Shown here: positions 12,856-25,039 of the stretch, piece by piece
How the letters are laid out: each line of letters begins with the position of its first letter
Position numbering within the stretch: the first letter of the stretch is position 1
Source: Nymphaea colorata
Taxonomy: Eukaryota > Streptophyta > Magnoliopsida > Nymphaeales > Nymphaeaceae
Assembly (NCBI RefSeq): GCF_008831285.2
Contig: NC_045146.1
Location: 15,081,289-15,145,288, forward strand
Direction: 5' to 3'
DNA length: 64,000 nucleotides
The notes under the pieces: model-generated
Seen by the model: the letters and a program-made list of their open reading frames with translations, nothing else
Databases searched by the model: none
Told to the model about the DNA's origin: nothing
Translations under genes and position numbers: made by a program

Positions 12856-15800
12856 TGCGAAGAATCCAACTCCAGGGCGTCTGTGAGCAATACCTGGGCT
12901 TTTGTGGAGAGAGGAAGAAGGTTCCAGACGGCTCCTCCATCTGTGTGCGCAGCGCAGGTCTCCCGCCGCCACTCTCCCCTCGGCGGTGTCACAGACGGTA
13001 GCAGGCACGGCTACGTACGTAATCAGTTTGGACTGAGATCCATACCCGGATTAAGTGGCGGCAACTTTCTAGGATCTTGGATCTCGAAGATCCAAAATAA
13101 CGTAAAGTCCCATTCATGGCGTTCCAGATTCAGATCAAATCTCATCACCATGACATTTTGATTTCCTCAGAGGCGAGCATTTTTTTTAAGTCCGGATCCC
13201 GTAATGAGTCGCATTAATCCCTTCGGACGTTTTGGATCTTGCGGTGTCCGACTCACTTGTGTTGGAACAAGAACATCCTATTAATTGCATGAAACGGATC
13301 CTGTTCTAGATATCCGCAATTCAGCAACGGATCATCTGGTGCCCGTGGTATTGGGTGGTGCCACTGCGATCGGTGCCATGTTTGTCGTTGGTAGACATTG
13401 TCATCGATGACTTCACCTTCTCATGTTTATTGCAGTAATGGATGACATCAGAAGATAGCTCGCGTAGGGTCATGGATGACGTTAGTAGGGAAAGTAATTG
13501 TGCGATTAAACTCAGAAGACTTGAGGTTTGTTATTTCTGAACCTGGAGCACCACGAGATTTCATTGAACTCTTGTGATTTACATCCTACATTCTTTTAGC
13601 TGGGTGGTAAAGTTAATTGGACGAGCTAAATTCGTCCCCTGAATGGTGATAAAGTTAGGGATGTGACATCACGAGAGCGTTTGCTAAAAGAACAACTTGC
13701 TCTTCAAACAGTTTCCAGAACACATGGTTCAAGAACACTATGGCGTTGTTGCAAAAAATAGTACGGTTATAGATCTTGTTTTCAAATCCAATAGTCAAAT
13801 GCTGATTATAATCACCCTTTGGAAAGGCAAGGATGTGGTGTTTCCAAAGTATGTGTTTCAAACTTACGATATTAGTCTTTCTATCGAACTCCTTTATCCA
13901 TGATCAGAGAGGGAGAGTGTGTGGATGTGCTAGCTAGCAGATGTGCAAACACCTACACTTGGACCATAGCTACCAGGAAAGCCAGTTCTTTCGTTTTTGT
14001 TTTTAAATTTGATTTCTACTTGACGTTGTCAAACAACCGCTTGTTGTGACGAATGAACTTAAATGATGCACTCATTTTGAATGGTTTCTTAAAACACATC
14101 TACATGAACGGAACCACTACATAGCAGAAGATCTCATATTAAGTCTCGTTAAACCCGTCATTTGTTGCATGAGCATTCTTATGATATTATACATCATAAT
14201 CAAGCAATTCTTTTTCTTTTCAAGCTCGAATGGTCACACCAATCTTACTCCTAATCTCGGTCTTCCGACGAATCATATTTGCAAATTGTGAACCTATTAG
14301 TTTTGTTTATATAATCCATCGTTGGTCATTGATAAAAACATTTATAAACACATCTTCTACAGTTGAATAAATTGAGCAATTGCAAGGTGTTCAACTTCTA
14401 CTTCATACTAGTCTAGGTCATCGAAACCGAGACGCCCATTTTGGCTTCTCCCATTTTGTTTTGGTTCGAGCGGGGAAAGGCTTCTTTTGCCACTCGTCGT
14501 CAACTACTACCATTGAGGACACCGAGATTCCACAAACGGAAAGGGCCTGCCTACAACTTAATTACAAACGCAAGAGAACCATGAATGAAGCTAAACCATG
14601 TCTGAAATCCTGGTTTTCGCTTCGATTAATGCTAAAATCAGGATCATGGGGAGGTTTTAGAATTTATAGAAGAGGGTTGAGAAGTTAATGCTGTTTTGGA
14701 AAATGAGAAAATCATGAACCATGTTTTGTAAGAAACACAGGGTAGGGGCATTTAAGTAAAATGAAAGGGGAAGGAGGAGTTTGGTGGGGGTCGCATTCGG
14801 TTGTTGGTGCAGCAAATGTTAGCAGTGGGACCTCCATTTGGAGCTTTTGCTTGGATGTTCCTTTACCGTTAGGAAAAGGGATTTTCCACGTGAATTGAAA
14901 AGACAAATAAAAAAAAAAGGAAACAAGAAAAGTGTTCGTAGTTTTTGAAACTAAAAACAATGTTGTGGAAAAATGGAGTTGAAAGGGCTAATTTCATTTA
15001 AATTGTAATTAGCAGTTGAATAGACATACTTTTTTTTAATTAATTAAAAAAACTTTGGTGTCTTCCAACAATATAAATTTAATTTTTTTTTTTAATGCAC
15101 GATAACTTGGGACATAAGAATACCAAGTCTTGATCCATGAGTCATGCCATTGATTACGACTAAGCTGATTTGATTTCGAATATTGTTACGGAGTTGCAAT
15201 CGGGTCGGACAGATTTTCCGGCGGTGGGGCAAATCTGTCGGTATAGGACCACACGTCACATAGAAATAAATACTGAATGGTGTACTCTAAGAGACAAGCG
15301 GAACAACCGCACGGTTCACCATCCTTATCCTTGTTCTCCTTTCTGTAAGCATCCAAGGAGCAACCAAAATAGTGAGATATTGGAAAACAATTTCTTTGCC
15401 TCTGTTTGGCTTTACAAAGAAAATTTTTCCTTACTTGGGTCTTTTTTTTTTCTTAAATAATGGACAAGCTAACTATGGTTGGTAGACTCTACCAGCTAGA
15501 AAGAAAGCTGTTCCAGTTTCCGGCCAAATGGAGTGCCTGGAAATTGCATTCTCTTGAAGACAACCTAATTGACATAGGAAAGCCGGCTAAATTAAGCATG
15601 ATTGCATCTAAACCAGCAACTATTTGCTGTTGAGTCACTTCATAATCCTTCACATCCTTGCTTTCTGATACAATCTTTTATGTTCGTACTTTTTGAAAGG
15701 GTTATATAGAAAGCTGCTTCACTCGCAGGCTTTTAATTGCAGGTGGGAGTCCGAAAACTTTACTTTGAAAAAAATTTCTCACAAAGAGATGCTTGGTCCT

Positions 15801-16646
15801 AAAGTAAAACTAATGTTACTGTGTGTAGAAAACGAAGCGGTAAAAAACGCTCTCTTCCATCACAATGACACGCACTACGAGCACAAGAACAATAGAATAA
15901 GAACTACAAACGCAATATATTCTTTTTTTGTATATCATTTACATATATGTATATATATTCCAACTCTTGATCAAGAATACCCCACAAACTAATAAGACAT
16001 GGTCGCTTTCGCTTGGCTTTGTAAGCTTATATATTAGTAAGAAATATGATAGTGCTGAGCATATTTTGCAGTACAAGGAACAAGCTTGAGGTACTTGGCT
16101 TGCAAGTAATAAGTTGGGAGTTCAAACCCCCACTGCTTTCTGCTTTGGAAGAAGAACACATTTAAGAAAGATGAAGTTTGAGATTCTCACAAAAGTCTCG
16201 AATGATTAAAAATAATGATGCTATCTCAAAACGAGAAATGAAAATAGATTGTGAAGTAAAAATAAGCTATTTGTGACGTGAGTTTCTCATAATTTTAAGA
16301 AAAGAGAAGGAGGAAAACGGAAGAATGGTAGGGTCAGGGATATTTAGGGGAGAAAGAAGAGCGGTGCATGGGGGCACAGACAACCGACACGCGAGCAAGA
16401 GGGGGACGGGCGATAGCCGGTAAACCAAAATGGGTGGCATGTCCGTTTCGCAAAATTTAAAAAGCCGTAAAGCGTCCGTCTCGTCCTCCGGCTCCCTCCC
16501 CCGTCCTCTCTCCTGCTCCCACTCCCCACCACTTCCAGAACCATTAATATCCCAATAAATCCAGAACATCCACGCAACCAGAGGCATCCGAGGAGAGAGT
16601 GGGGAGAGCTCCGTTTTGGTCGCTAGGGTTTCTGTGCTGGTGGTTC
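12856..16646. other. Intergenic region between PEX11A and the glycosylase gene
   Basis: I see no gene here. The first 300 bases form the GC-richer upstream region of PEX11A. The rest is AT-rich with homopolymer A/T runs near 14910 and 15030-15090. Near 16090-16140, ACTTGGCTTGCAAGTAATAAG is followed by GGAGTTCAAACCCCC, which resembles a degenerate tRNA-like or SINE promoter pair. The last 300 bases are the likely promoter and 5'UTR of the downstream gene. Confidence 0.5.
16070..16150 (+). repeat. Possible SINE-like or tRNA-derived fragment
   Basis: The segment GTTCAAACCCCC resembles a Pol III B box (GWTCRANNC), with a loosely A-box-like sequence about 40 bp upstream. I cannot fold a tRNA or find an element end, so this is only a weak suggestion of an old tRNA-derived SINE. 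Confidence 0.2.
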
Positions 16647-18938
16647 ATGTCTCCGAACGTCACCGTCGACGGCAATGCGAGGGTTCATCCGGCGCCGGAG
16701 AGGCCCCGGAGGACACCGGAGCTTGTCTCCCGCTCCTGCGATGACTCCTCGCTCGACTCCGCCTCCTGGTCGTCCGGCGCGTCTTCTGACTCTTCACTCG
16801 GCCTCGGAGCCGCACGACGGGGAGCCGTGACGCCGAGGCTCGGGTGCCGTAGGAATCAGAGTGGGATGAAGTCCCGCAGGGTGGCGCCGGACGGAGTCGC
16901 CGCGGCCGTGCGAGGCTCGCCGCGTGCGAAGAGTAGGTGCGGGTGGGTCACGGCCAACACCGGTGAGTGCTCTGCTTCCTCCCGCCAAATTATCTTTTTG
17001 TCCTCTACTGGCTGATGAAATTGCTTCCCAAATGGGGCCTCTGACTCTCTGAGGATGACTCTTTTGCCCTTCGTCTTGCTGAGTGGAGCTCCTCCTTCTG
17101 GCCTCTGGACTTCTCCCTGCCAAGTAATTGTTTCTATGTTGTGTGAAGAATGGGGAAGTCGGCTTCGTTTTGAATTTATTTATTTATTTATTTCTCTTGG
17201 AATGGGTGCGATGGCCAAGTGGCGAGGTTAACCACGTTGACCGATGCTGCGAAAATGGTGGTTTAAAATTTGAAGCAGGAAATGGCACAGAGATCTTTGA
17301 TACTTGAAGTAATGTCAGCTATTATTTAGTTGTACGAGACCTCAGCTATCCTAGACGGCGAGACGAAATATGGCGATTTTTAGCTGCGAGTTAAAGACTG
17401 GAAGAGACAATTTCTGCAATATGATATGTTTTAGTTGACATATTTTAGTGTTCCATCGAACACTATGAGAACAAGATGGCCATATAATACATTAACTTAC
17501 CTTACTGCTTCTCTTTTGAATATAAACAAAATATGCAACTTAGAAGCTAAGTAAGTGGTCTGTTTGGTTTCCATCTTTATGCACGTCGGTTGAGTGAATG
17601 TTTGAATTGTATAATAAATGTCTTCAAATGTTGTTCGTTTCTTCCGTCTATTTTCTAAAATTTCCTTCAGAATTGTATACGGATTCAATGCATTTGTAAT
17701 TCTCTAATTGCATTAATTTATATGCGAAAAATTGTGAAAATATTGCGGTAAGTTGGAGAAAGCAACTAAGTGGACCATTACAATGTGAAGACAAATTCAT
17801 AAATTTTTGTTTCTCATGTATACGAATTCTAGTGCAAGCGTACACGTTTATCTATACATGCAATTGCAAGGCTAATCTTTTGAAAAGAATAACTTGATCT
17901 TTTGCATTTTCTTTTGAAAACCGTGATCTAATTTCTGTTTCTTGAAGTGCGTGGATTGATGTCTTAAGCGTGAAGACATATAGCCAGTTCAGTTCATTCC
18001 TTGGAGTTTGGGCACAGATAAATCTTGGCTGACATGAGAAACGTGATTTTCTCAAATGAGTGACAATAAAACCTTTAATCTAGGCATAGCGGGTCCTCCA
18101 GATACTTGGGAGTCCAATAACCTTGAGGTACGAGGCAATTGAAAACACCTTTGAGGGATAGGAGTGCAATGGCAAGCTGCGACAGAGTTTCGATTTAGCT
18201 TGGTGAGAGATAAAATCCTTTTATATCTGCTTCAAGTAGCTACTCCCTCATGCTAGGCTTTAATTATCTACAACAGAGTACATGGTTCCTTTTCCTTTTT
18301 CCCATTGCCTGATAACCCTCTTATCCACCTTCAACGGCAATAGACAGTATCTAACATGTGTCTCCAATCTTTGGTTGTTAGATGATTTTCTCATCTTTCA
18401 CAAATGTTACATGGCAGATTGATCTCCAACTTGTCCATCATATAAAGCAAGATAAAATTCCAAGCCACATGCTATCTGTGTCTTTCGTGAACCATTTTGC
18501 TTTTCACTCTTACCTTTGACTCCAAGACATAAATTGAATCTGTTCTTTTAAAACATAAAAATGACACACATAAGGAGTCTGCAGCATGAACCAGCGATGT
18601 ACTTGAGAGAAATATATCAATAATGACCTTGTAAAGAATACATGGGAAACATGCTTCTGCTACCACTACTAGCACCACCACTAAGAATAATAACAATAAT
18701 TCTGCTTTATTGTTTGTGTTGTTACTAATATTACTGCCTCAACATATACTGGCCATTTTAATTCAAAGTACAAATGAGGCCAAGAAGCACCTCCAGCTCA
18801 TATGGAAAAGTTCCACCTTAGGGTCCACAGGTGCAAATCAATAAAAATATCCTTTTCTAGAAAAACGAGGAAGGACTTTCATTCAGGAAGAAGCAGCCCC
18901 TTGAGGTCAGTTCTTTTTGTAGAGAAAAATGTAGACAA

Positions 18939-18998
<60 letters not shown>

Positions 18999-21102
18999 CT
19001 CTTCTCTGTGTGTGTGTGTGTATGCATGTACGTGTGCTTTGAATTGCAGAAAATGCTGCCATGGCTCTACAGTTTCTCCCTCTGTCTCTCTCTCCGTTTT
19101 TCATTTCATTCCCTTTGTTTCCTTTCATCTGTCTATGCAATTTAATATGCATGCCCTGCTTGTGCCTCTTATGACGATATGCCTCACTTCCTTGAGGCTG
19201 TTTATTCCACCGTTTCTGCTTGCTCTTCTGTGCCTCCAGTGGAAACTCTAGTTTCTTAACTGAACTCTGGACCTTAAGCCAAAATTTCCTCAGATTTTGA
19301 TGATTGCTCTCTGCAGCAACTGGAAAATGGATACTGTGGGGAGAGTGTTTGGCTTCATATAAATCGTGTGGCAATTTATATATTCAACATTATGACGTTT
19401 GGCTTTATGTAAGTGCTACTGGCAATATAGACATGGGTCTGGAATTGCATAAATGATGGAAATTGTTTTGCAGTTATACCATCAGATCAGTGATTTTCCC
19501 CATTTTCTTGCAAAATCAAATGCCGATCAACAAAATTTGAGATAGCATAGTTGATTGTCTCTCATCGCCTACTAACATAGCATGAACTTGCTCGATACAT
19601 GCTCCTTTGCTGGTTGGCCATCCGCTTAGTGGCTGGGCGAGTTGTTGTTTGGTGGTTCTCATATCAAATGTTTGTCTCTAGGGGCTGTGCGTGCGAAAGT
19701 GCCAGTGAAAACAGAAGCTTCAGATGCATAGTTTTGCTTCTCTGTTAATGGATGCTATGACAGGTTGTTTTCTGAGCTAGTCAGCATGGAAAACGTGTAC
19801 AAGTTTATTAAGCGCTGAGCTACAAAACGGTTTAAGGAAAAAGGGGTGATATTGTCTGAGAATTGTTGAGTTTTCTACTCTTACTGCTTTTGTCTGCTGG
19901 AAGCATCGCCCGTATGACGTTAATTTGTCTAGTTTCTTTAATTGGCATGAATTTTCATTTTTGTAAATGTTTCTATTGCACAAAATTTGAAACGGTTGTC
20001 ATCCTCAAGCTGGTGAATGAATGGAATACGAATTTGCAGTAAGCCGAATGTGTGACTGACACTTATCTGCTTCTCATTTTTCTTTGGCCGCTTTTATTTT
20101 TTTCTTTTTAACCAGCATCTTCACTTTTTTATCATGTGAACTGGCCATTGTCTGACAGATGCTGTTAACTAAAATCTTTCACAGATCCTCTTTATGCTTC
20201 TTTTCACGATGAAGAATGGGGCGTGCCAGTTCATGATGACAAGAGGTTGTTTGAGCTTCTTTCTTTATCTGGAGCATTGGCTGAACTTAGCTGGCCAACT
20301 ATTCTTAGTAAGAGAGAAACGTTCAGGTATCTTTGGTAGTTCATTTTAGTTTTTTATCTTTCTGGATCTCAAATTCTGCCTGATGCCTTTCTAGTGTATC
20401 TTGTTTCACTTTCAAGTGCTGACCCATCAATCTTCCCTCAGGGATCTCTTTGCCAGTTTTGATCCAGCTCTTGTTTCTAAATTTTCTGAACGCAAAATCA
20501 CCTCTCTTAAGAACAGCAACAACATAATGCTTTCTGAACTAAAGTTGCGGTCAATTGTAGAGAACGCAAAGCAGATCCTGAAGGTCTCTCTCTCTCTCTC
20601 TCGTTTTCTCTCTCTTATTTGCACATTCACAGGTTGCACAATGGAAGTTTAATAGTTGGACTAGGGACTGATTCCTCATACCAAGGCACTGGTTGTGTAC
20701 CATTTCATGGTGTCTAAAAGGTTGTGGTAACTGCAGGTCGTAGATGAGTGTGGATCCTTCAACAATTACTGCTGGGGTTTTGTCAATCACAAGCCAACTA
20801 TCAACAGATTCCGCTATCAACGTCAAGTGCCAGTGAAGTCTCCCAAAGCTGAGGCCTTCAGCAAGGATCTCATCAGACGAGGTTTTCGTTCTGTCGGACC
20901 GACAACAGTTTACTCGTTCATGCAGGCAGCAGGACTGGTGAATGATCATCTAATTAGCTGCTACAGGTTCGAAGAATGTTCATCAGTAACAGATGCAGTG
21001 GATCTGGGTTGCTATGAAAGCAAACAGAAGATTGCCGAGAAGAAGGTGCAGGACGTTATGGGGTTGGCTGAGCAAATGAACGGATGCATGTTGGGTGTTT
21101 AA
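16647..21102 (+). CDS. DNA-3-methyladenine glycosylase I (TAG) family protein
   Basis: Four exons, inferred from frame and GT-AG sites: 16647-16962, 20185-20326, 20442-20583 and 20737-21102, giving 321 residues. The family (HhH-GPD superfamily) excises alkylated bases in base-excision repair. Residues 1-95 are a low-complexity Ser/Pro/Arg-rich extension. The TAG domain runs from RCGW (97-100) to about 285: DPLYASFHDEEWG (106-118), LFELLSLSGALAELSW (127-142), GFRSVGPTTVYSFMQA (249-264) and NDHLISCYR (269-277). Cys98, His113, His271 and Cys275 match the four zinc ligands known from E. coli TAG. The position of E. coli Glu38 appears to be Ser134, with a Glu at 139; I recall this as usual in plant homologues. 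The ATG at 16647 is the first in frame; the frame upstream of it opens at a GTG. Exon 1 is very GC-rich and exons 2-4 are not. Intron 3 starts directly in a CT repeat. I expect a nuclear or organellar location but cannot tell which. Confidence 0.9.
17205..17290 (+). repeat. Possible SINE-like fragment within the intron
   Basis: GATGGCCAAGTGGCGAGGTT resembles a tRNA-type A box (as in tRNA-Ser/Leu, GGCCGAGTGG), followed about 45 bp later by GGTTTAAAATTTGAAG in place of a B box. A TTTA-rich run precedes it. Without a second copy or a target duplication this stays tentative. Confidence 0.25.
18939..19021. repeat. Compound (CT)n-(TG)n microsatellite
   Basis: Three blocks of CT dinucleotides, broken by TT interruptions, run to about 19006 and are followed by a TG tract. 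It lies in intron 1 of the glycosylase gene and is likely length-polymorphic. Confidence 0.95.
20584..20603 (+). repeat. CT microsatellite at a splice donor
   Basis: Intron 3 of the glycosylase gene begins GTCTCTCTCT, so the repeat includes the splice donor itself. Length change here could alter donor context. Confidence 0.85.
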
Positions 21103-24100
21103 TGATGTTACATGCTGCCTGTACTCTCTTGTATCATTTTTTTTCACTGGTTTGGAAGAAGTACACATGTATCGCAAGACCATGGGGTCATACTGTGCTA
21201 CTTCCTGGAGGGCAGTCAAGCTTTGAAAGTTCTGTGTAACTTGTAAAGGGGTGCCTAATAATATCGGTTCTGTTGTCAAAAAGCAGTCTGATGCGCTTTG
21301 ACTTGTGCAGTTGTCTTGTATAATCTTGTTGAAAGGTTGTGGAGTCGTGCTTAACCCTGCAAACTCGATATCTCTTCTTCACACTGAACAGTAAACCCGC
21401 TGCTTTGCTGTTGCAGCAGATGGCACTCGCAGCTTTCGAGATGTCGTGTCAACTTGATGGTACTCATTAACGGCCTTGTTCTAGCAAAAATCTTATACGC
21501 AATTTGAAGCTTCCCTTGTTTTCTTCATTGTGTGACATTCGGGTCCTTCCACATCCTTTCATCGTTTTCTTCACCCCTTCCAGAAGTGGTTCTAGTCTAT
21601 CTGGGAAAACTGAACCGAGTTATCTGTCTTCTGTCAGCACTGTTTGATAATGTTCCCACAAATTGCCGGCGGATCTTATGATTTTGGTTCTTCCTGGCAT
21701 TTCGGCACAAACTGAGAATGAACTAAGAAGACTTGGTCAGCTTAAGTCCGCTGGCAGCCTGGCAGGCCGTGTAATGAACCTTGTTTGTCGTAAAGTACTT
21801 TTTGCATATTTGCAATTGATACTGCATTCTCAAAACACTATCTACCCTGTAATTTTCAGATTCAAAATCTGTTTTTATTTTTTACATTTTCTTTTTAACC
21901 GACACGTTTTTTGTGCATAGCTATATGCATTAAATTCCTGTGCGGCCAATACATTTTCTTTGTGTATCTTTAGGGCTGCAATGAAGCTTCCTTAATTTTG
22001 GAGGTAAATTTATGGGACACTCACAAAATGTACTCCAGCCAAACTATACCTTATGATTAGATTTTTTTTTCTCCTTTCATTTTAAAAACCAGTCATGTAG
22101 TTGCTTATGAAGTTTTAAGATTATCACGAGTAGTAATGCACAAACATATTTGCACCTGGCAACTCTGGGTTTTCTGTCGAATGTGGGCACAAATTGAGTA
22201 GCAATCCTTTAGTTTTGATCAGATTAATTGAATTTCACCCCCCTAGTTCAATGCGGAACAATAAACGTTAGATCTGAAGTGAAGAGACAATGAGTTGTTT
22301 GAGAAGATTGACACTTCATTAGATGAAATAGATAGACTCAGCGTTCTTTTTTACCAGTTCAGTAATTAGCAAAATTTGATGCATTATTAGTAATTGCCGT
22401 CTTATGACTATGATTTTCCCTTTCGTTATTTCTACCTCAGAAATAATGCACTTTAAAAGTTCATATTAAGTAAACTTTTTACATCACATCCATCAAAAGT
22501 AATACTTTTACTCTTTGGTAAGAATGTACACATTATATAGATACTCAAAGAGAGAGAGAGAGAGAGAGACTTAAGATTTCTGAAAAGGCAAGAGTTTTTA
22601 TTTTAATTAAAGATTGTCCAAGATGGAGATTGGTGTGATGGACAACTTTCATTTTTGGATGTTCTGGGTCATGATCCCGGCCAATTCGCGTCTGGTCCCC
22701 TCCGCTACCAGTTGCAACGTTGCTTCACTCGACAAGGCTCGCCTTGAAAGGCTGAAAACTACAACACTGCGGCCGTGCGCAGTATGGTCTTTCTGAATAA
22801 AGGGATTTGGATGTGATGTAAGAGGGGACCAATGGCCAACAGGGTGGATGAAGGGCGCAGCTTCATTTTGGTGTAGCCATTAGGCCTTGAAAATTTCTTG
22901 CTCTAGATGGCCGATCCCATCTCCTTGTTCTTTCTCATCATTAGGATCCACGGTGGTTTGAGGTATTGGGATCTCAGTTCCCACAGTACATACTTGATTT
23001 TTGACAAAGGTCTCATATCTTTCCTTTGAATGAATCCATAATTACATCATGAATGATCAAACCGATCGATCCATGAAAATAAAAGATATTGAGGTTCTGA
23101 AATTCACAACTTTTTCATCGCTAGAATCTTGGATGATCAGATCCTCGGATGTGAACTTGGGGTAACGGAATGCTGCCTAAACAGAATGAAGTTTTTTGAT
23201 AATTTGTTATGAAAAACAGAGTTCAGATATCACCTCAGTCAGTTAACCAAGGATCTCACACATATCTAAGGGATTCAACGGGAAAACGGCGCTCAAAATG
23301 AGATGCCACCTGATTTCCACCACCCATTTTTGCAGACCAGGGCCCATGGATGAGAGGAAGCAATGACATACTCCCATCATCAACTGTTGGGAGATAAAAT
23401 GTATTGAGAATTGTAAAGGTGAATTTCATATAGAGCAGAGTGAGACATAAACGTGCAGTTGGGTGCAACGGGCAATTGCATGAGAGACCGCGAGCTGTTT
23501 CTGTAACACTGTCTGAAGCATCCTGAACTTAGCGTTGCAGCAAGCATGGAGTAATGGCACTCGTGAGAAACTTTTCATGCATTATAACTAAGAGGTAGCG
23601 GTCCTGTCCATCTGTTCTTTCTTTATCTTATAGAAGGAAGGGATGATGATGCTAAAAGATTAGGGAGCCATGAAGACCCCGAGGTTTCTTTAGGGTGGAA
23701 TTGGGAAGCCAAGAAATGTTGGAAGAATGATGAATCATTGCAGTTTGAATAGATAGGCCTGCTTTACAATTCGATAGGTGCCATCTCCATATTCAAAATG
23801 CGTGATTTTGTATGGATTGTGGACCCACAGAGAATGCTGCATGTGTGGATAATAGTAGTCTACTGGCGAATTATTGTTCAGCCAATAATAGTTATCTGTA
23901 CACATTTCACGTGCAAGAGAAAAAGCCACCATTAGGGGCGTTTGATTAGAGACATTAGGGTCCGATGTCAGGTTATGAGCCCCATGTTCAAACCCTTGGT
24001 TTCTCGGGTGATGGACCTTACATGCTTGAGCTTCGAATTCGAATAATCAGGAAACATGGATCTCCCACGTCGAGGAAATGCAAGGTAAAGCTGAACAGGA

Positions 24101-25039
24101 GCCGAGTGAAGCTCAGATGCTCAAGCTTGAATCTAGTTGAAGCTCAAGAGACGAGACTGAAAGATTCACACGCGTCTTTTGGCTGTGTTTGTTCACACAT
24201 GCTAACAAAGGAAAAGACGGGAGGGAGAGAAGAGAAGCCCATGGAGTGTGGGAAGAGTCGGTGGTCAAAAAAGATGACAAGTGCGCGTGTGGCGAATGGT
24301 CCCACCAGTGGCAGTGACGTTTGGTATGGAGGAGCGAACACGGCATTATGATCGTGGTATGACACCATTCCTTATTTGTTGAGATTGCGGGAAAGCAATT
24401 GGAAAGACAAAAGGAAGAGCAAACAAAATGCAAGATGATCACGACGCAGTGGATCAGATCAAACCATGTCATCTAACTCAATTCGCTCAAGACCCACTGT
24501 CGGTCAAAATGTTCTAACGGATCAAATTTACCAACAAAAACTAGAAACAAGGAGTAGCTATAAGAAAAATACGTCCAAGAGTCAAATATATATCACAGCT
24601 TACATGTTAAACTTCTTCTCCCCACGAAACATTTGTAAGATTACAAAACAGAGGCGATGCGGTCGGTAACTGTCCTCTAAATCTTCTCACTGAGACATTA
24701 ATAAGTACAAAAAGGAAAAGAGTAAAAGGACCTGAAACAAGATGGAATAAAAATTAAAAGAAAAAGGATGAATCATGAACCGTCGTTTGGGGCTGTGGGG
24801 ACCTTTAGAAAACCACCATCTTTTACAACGAACACCGGTAAACCACAGAAGGTCGCCGAGAAACTGCTGACCGTCAGAGAAATTCTTTTGGGATCGACCG
24901 AATATGTTATCTTCTGAGGGAGATGAAGAAGATCGGCCGAAAGAAAGAAGATAGGATGGGGGGAAAGGCAGCCAACGTCAATGAAATCGACGGGGAGTTA
25001 TCAGACGCAAGGGATTCCGACCACTCTGTGGCCAGAATC
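21103..25039. other. Intergenic region after the glycosylase gene
   Basis: The first few hundred bases are the 3'UTR of the upstream gene. A (GA)n tract lies at 22549-22569. A GGGGCGTTTGATTAGAGACA motif near 23937 looks like one end of a Tourist-type MITE without an identified partner. The last 200-300 bases before 25040 are the probable 3' flank of the BZR1-type gene on the other strand. I see no additional gene. Confidence 0.55.
22549..22569. repeat. (GA)n microsatellite
   Basis: About ten GA dinucleotides in intergenic DNA. Confidence 0.95.

Larger units (their letters stand above)
16963..20184 (+). other. 3.2-kb first intron of the glycosylase gene
   Basis: The donor is GGTGAGTG after ACC G, and the acceptor is CTTTCACAG before AT CCT. 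The intron is AT-rich. It carries a (TTTA)n run near 17176-17196, a degenerate tRNA/SINE-like stretch (17205-17290) and a compound CT/TG microsatellite (18939-19021). I see no open frame inside it that looks coding, and no nested gene. Confidence 0.75.
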
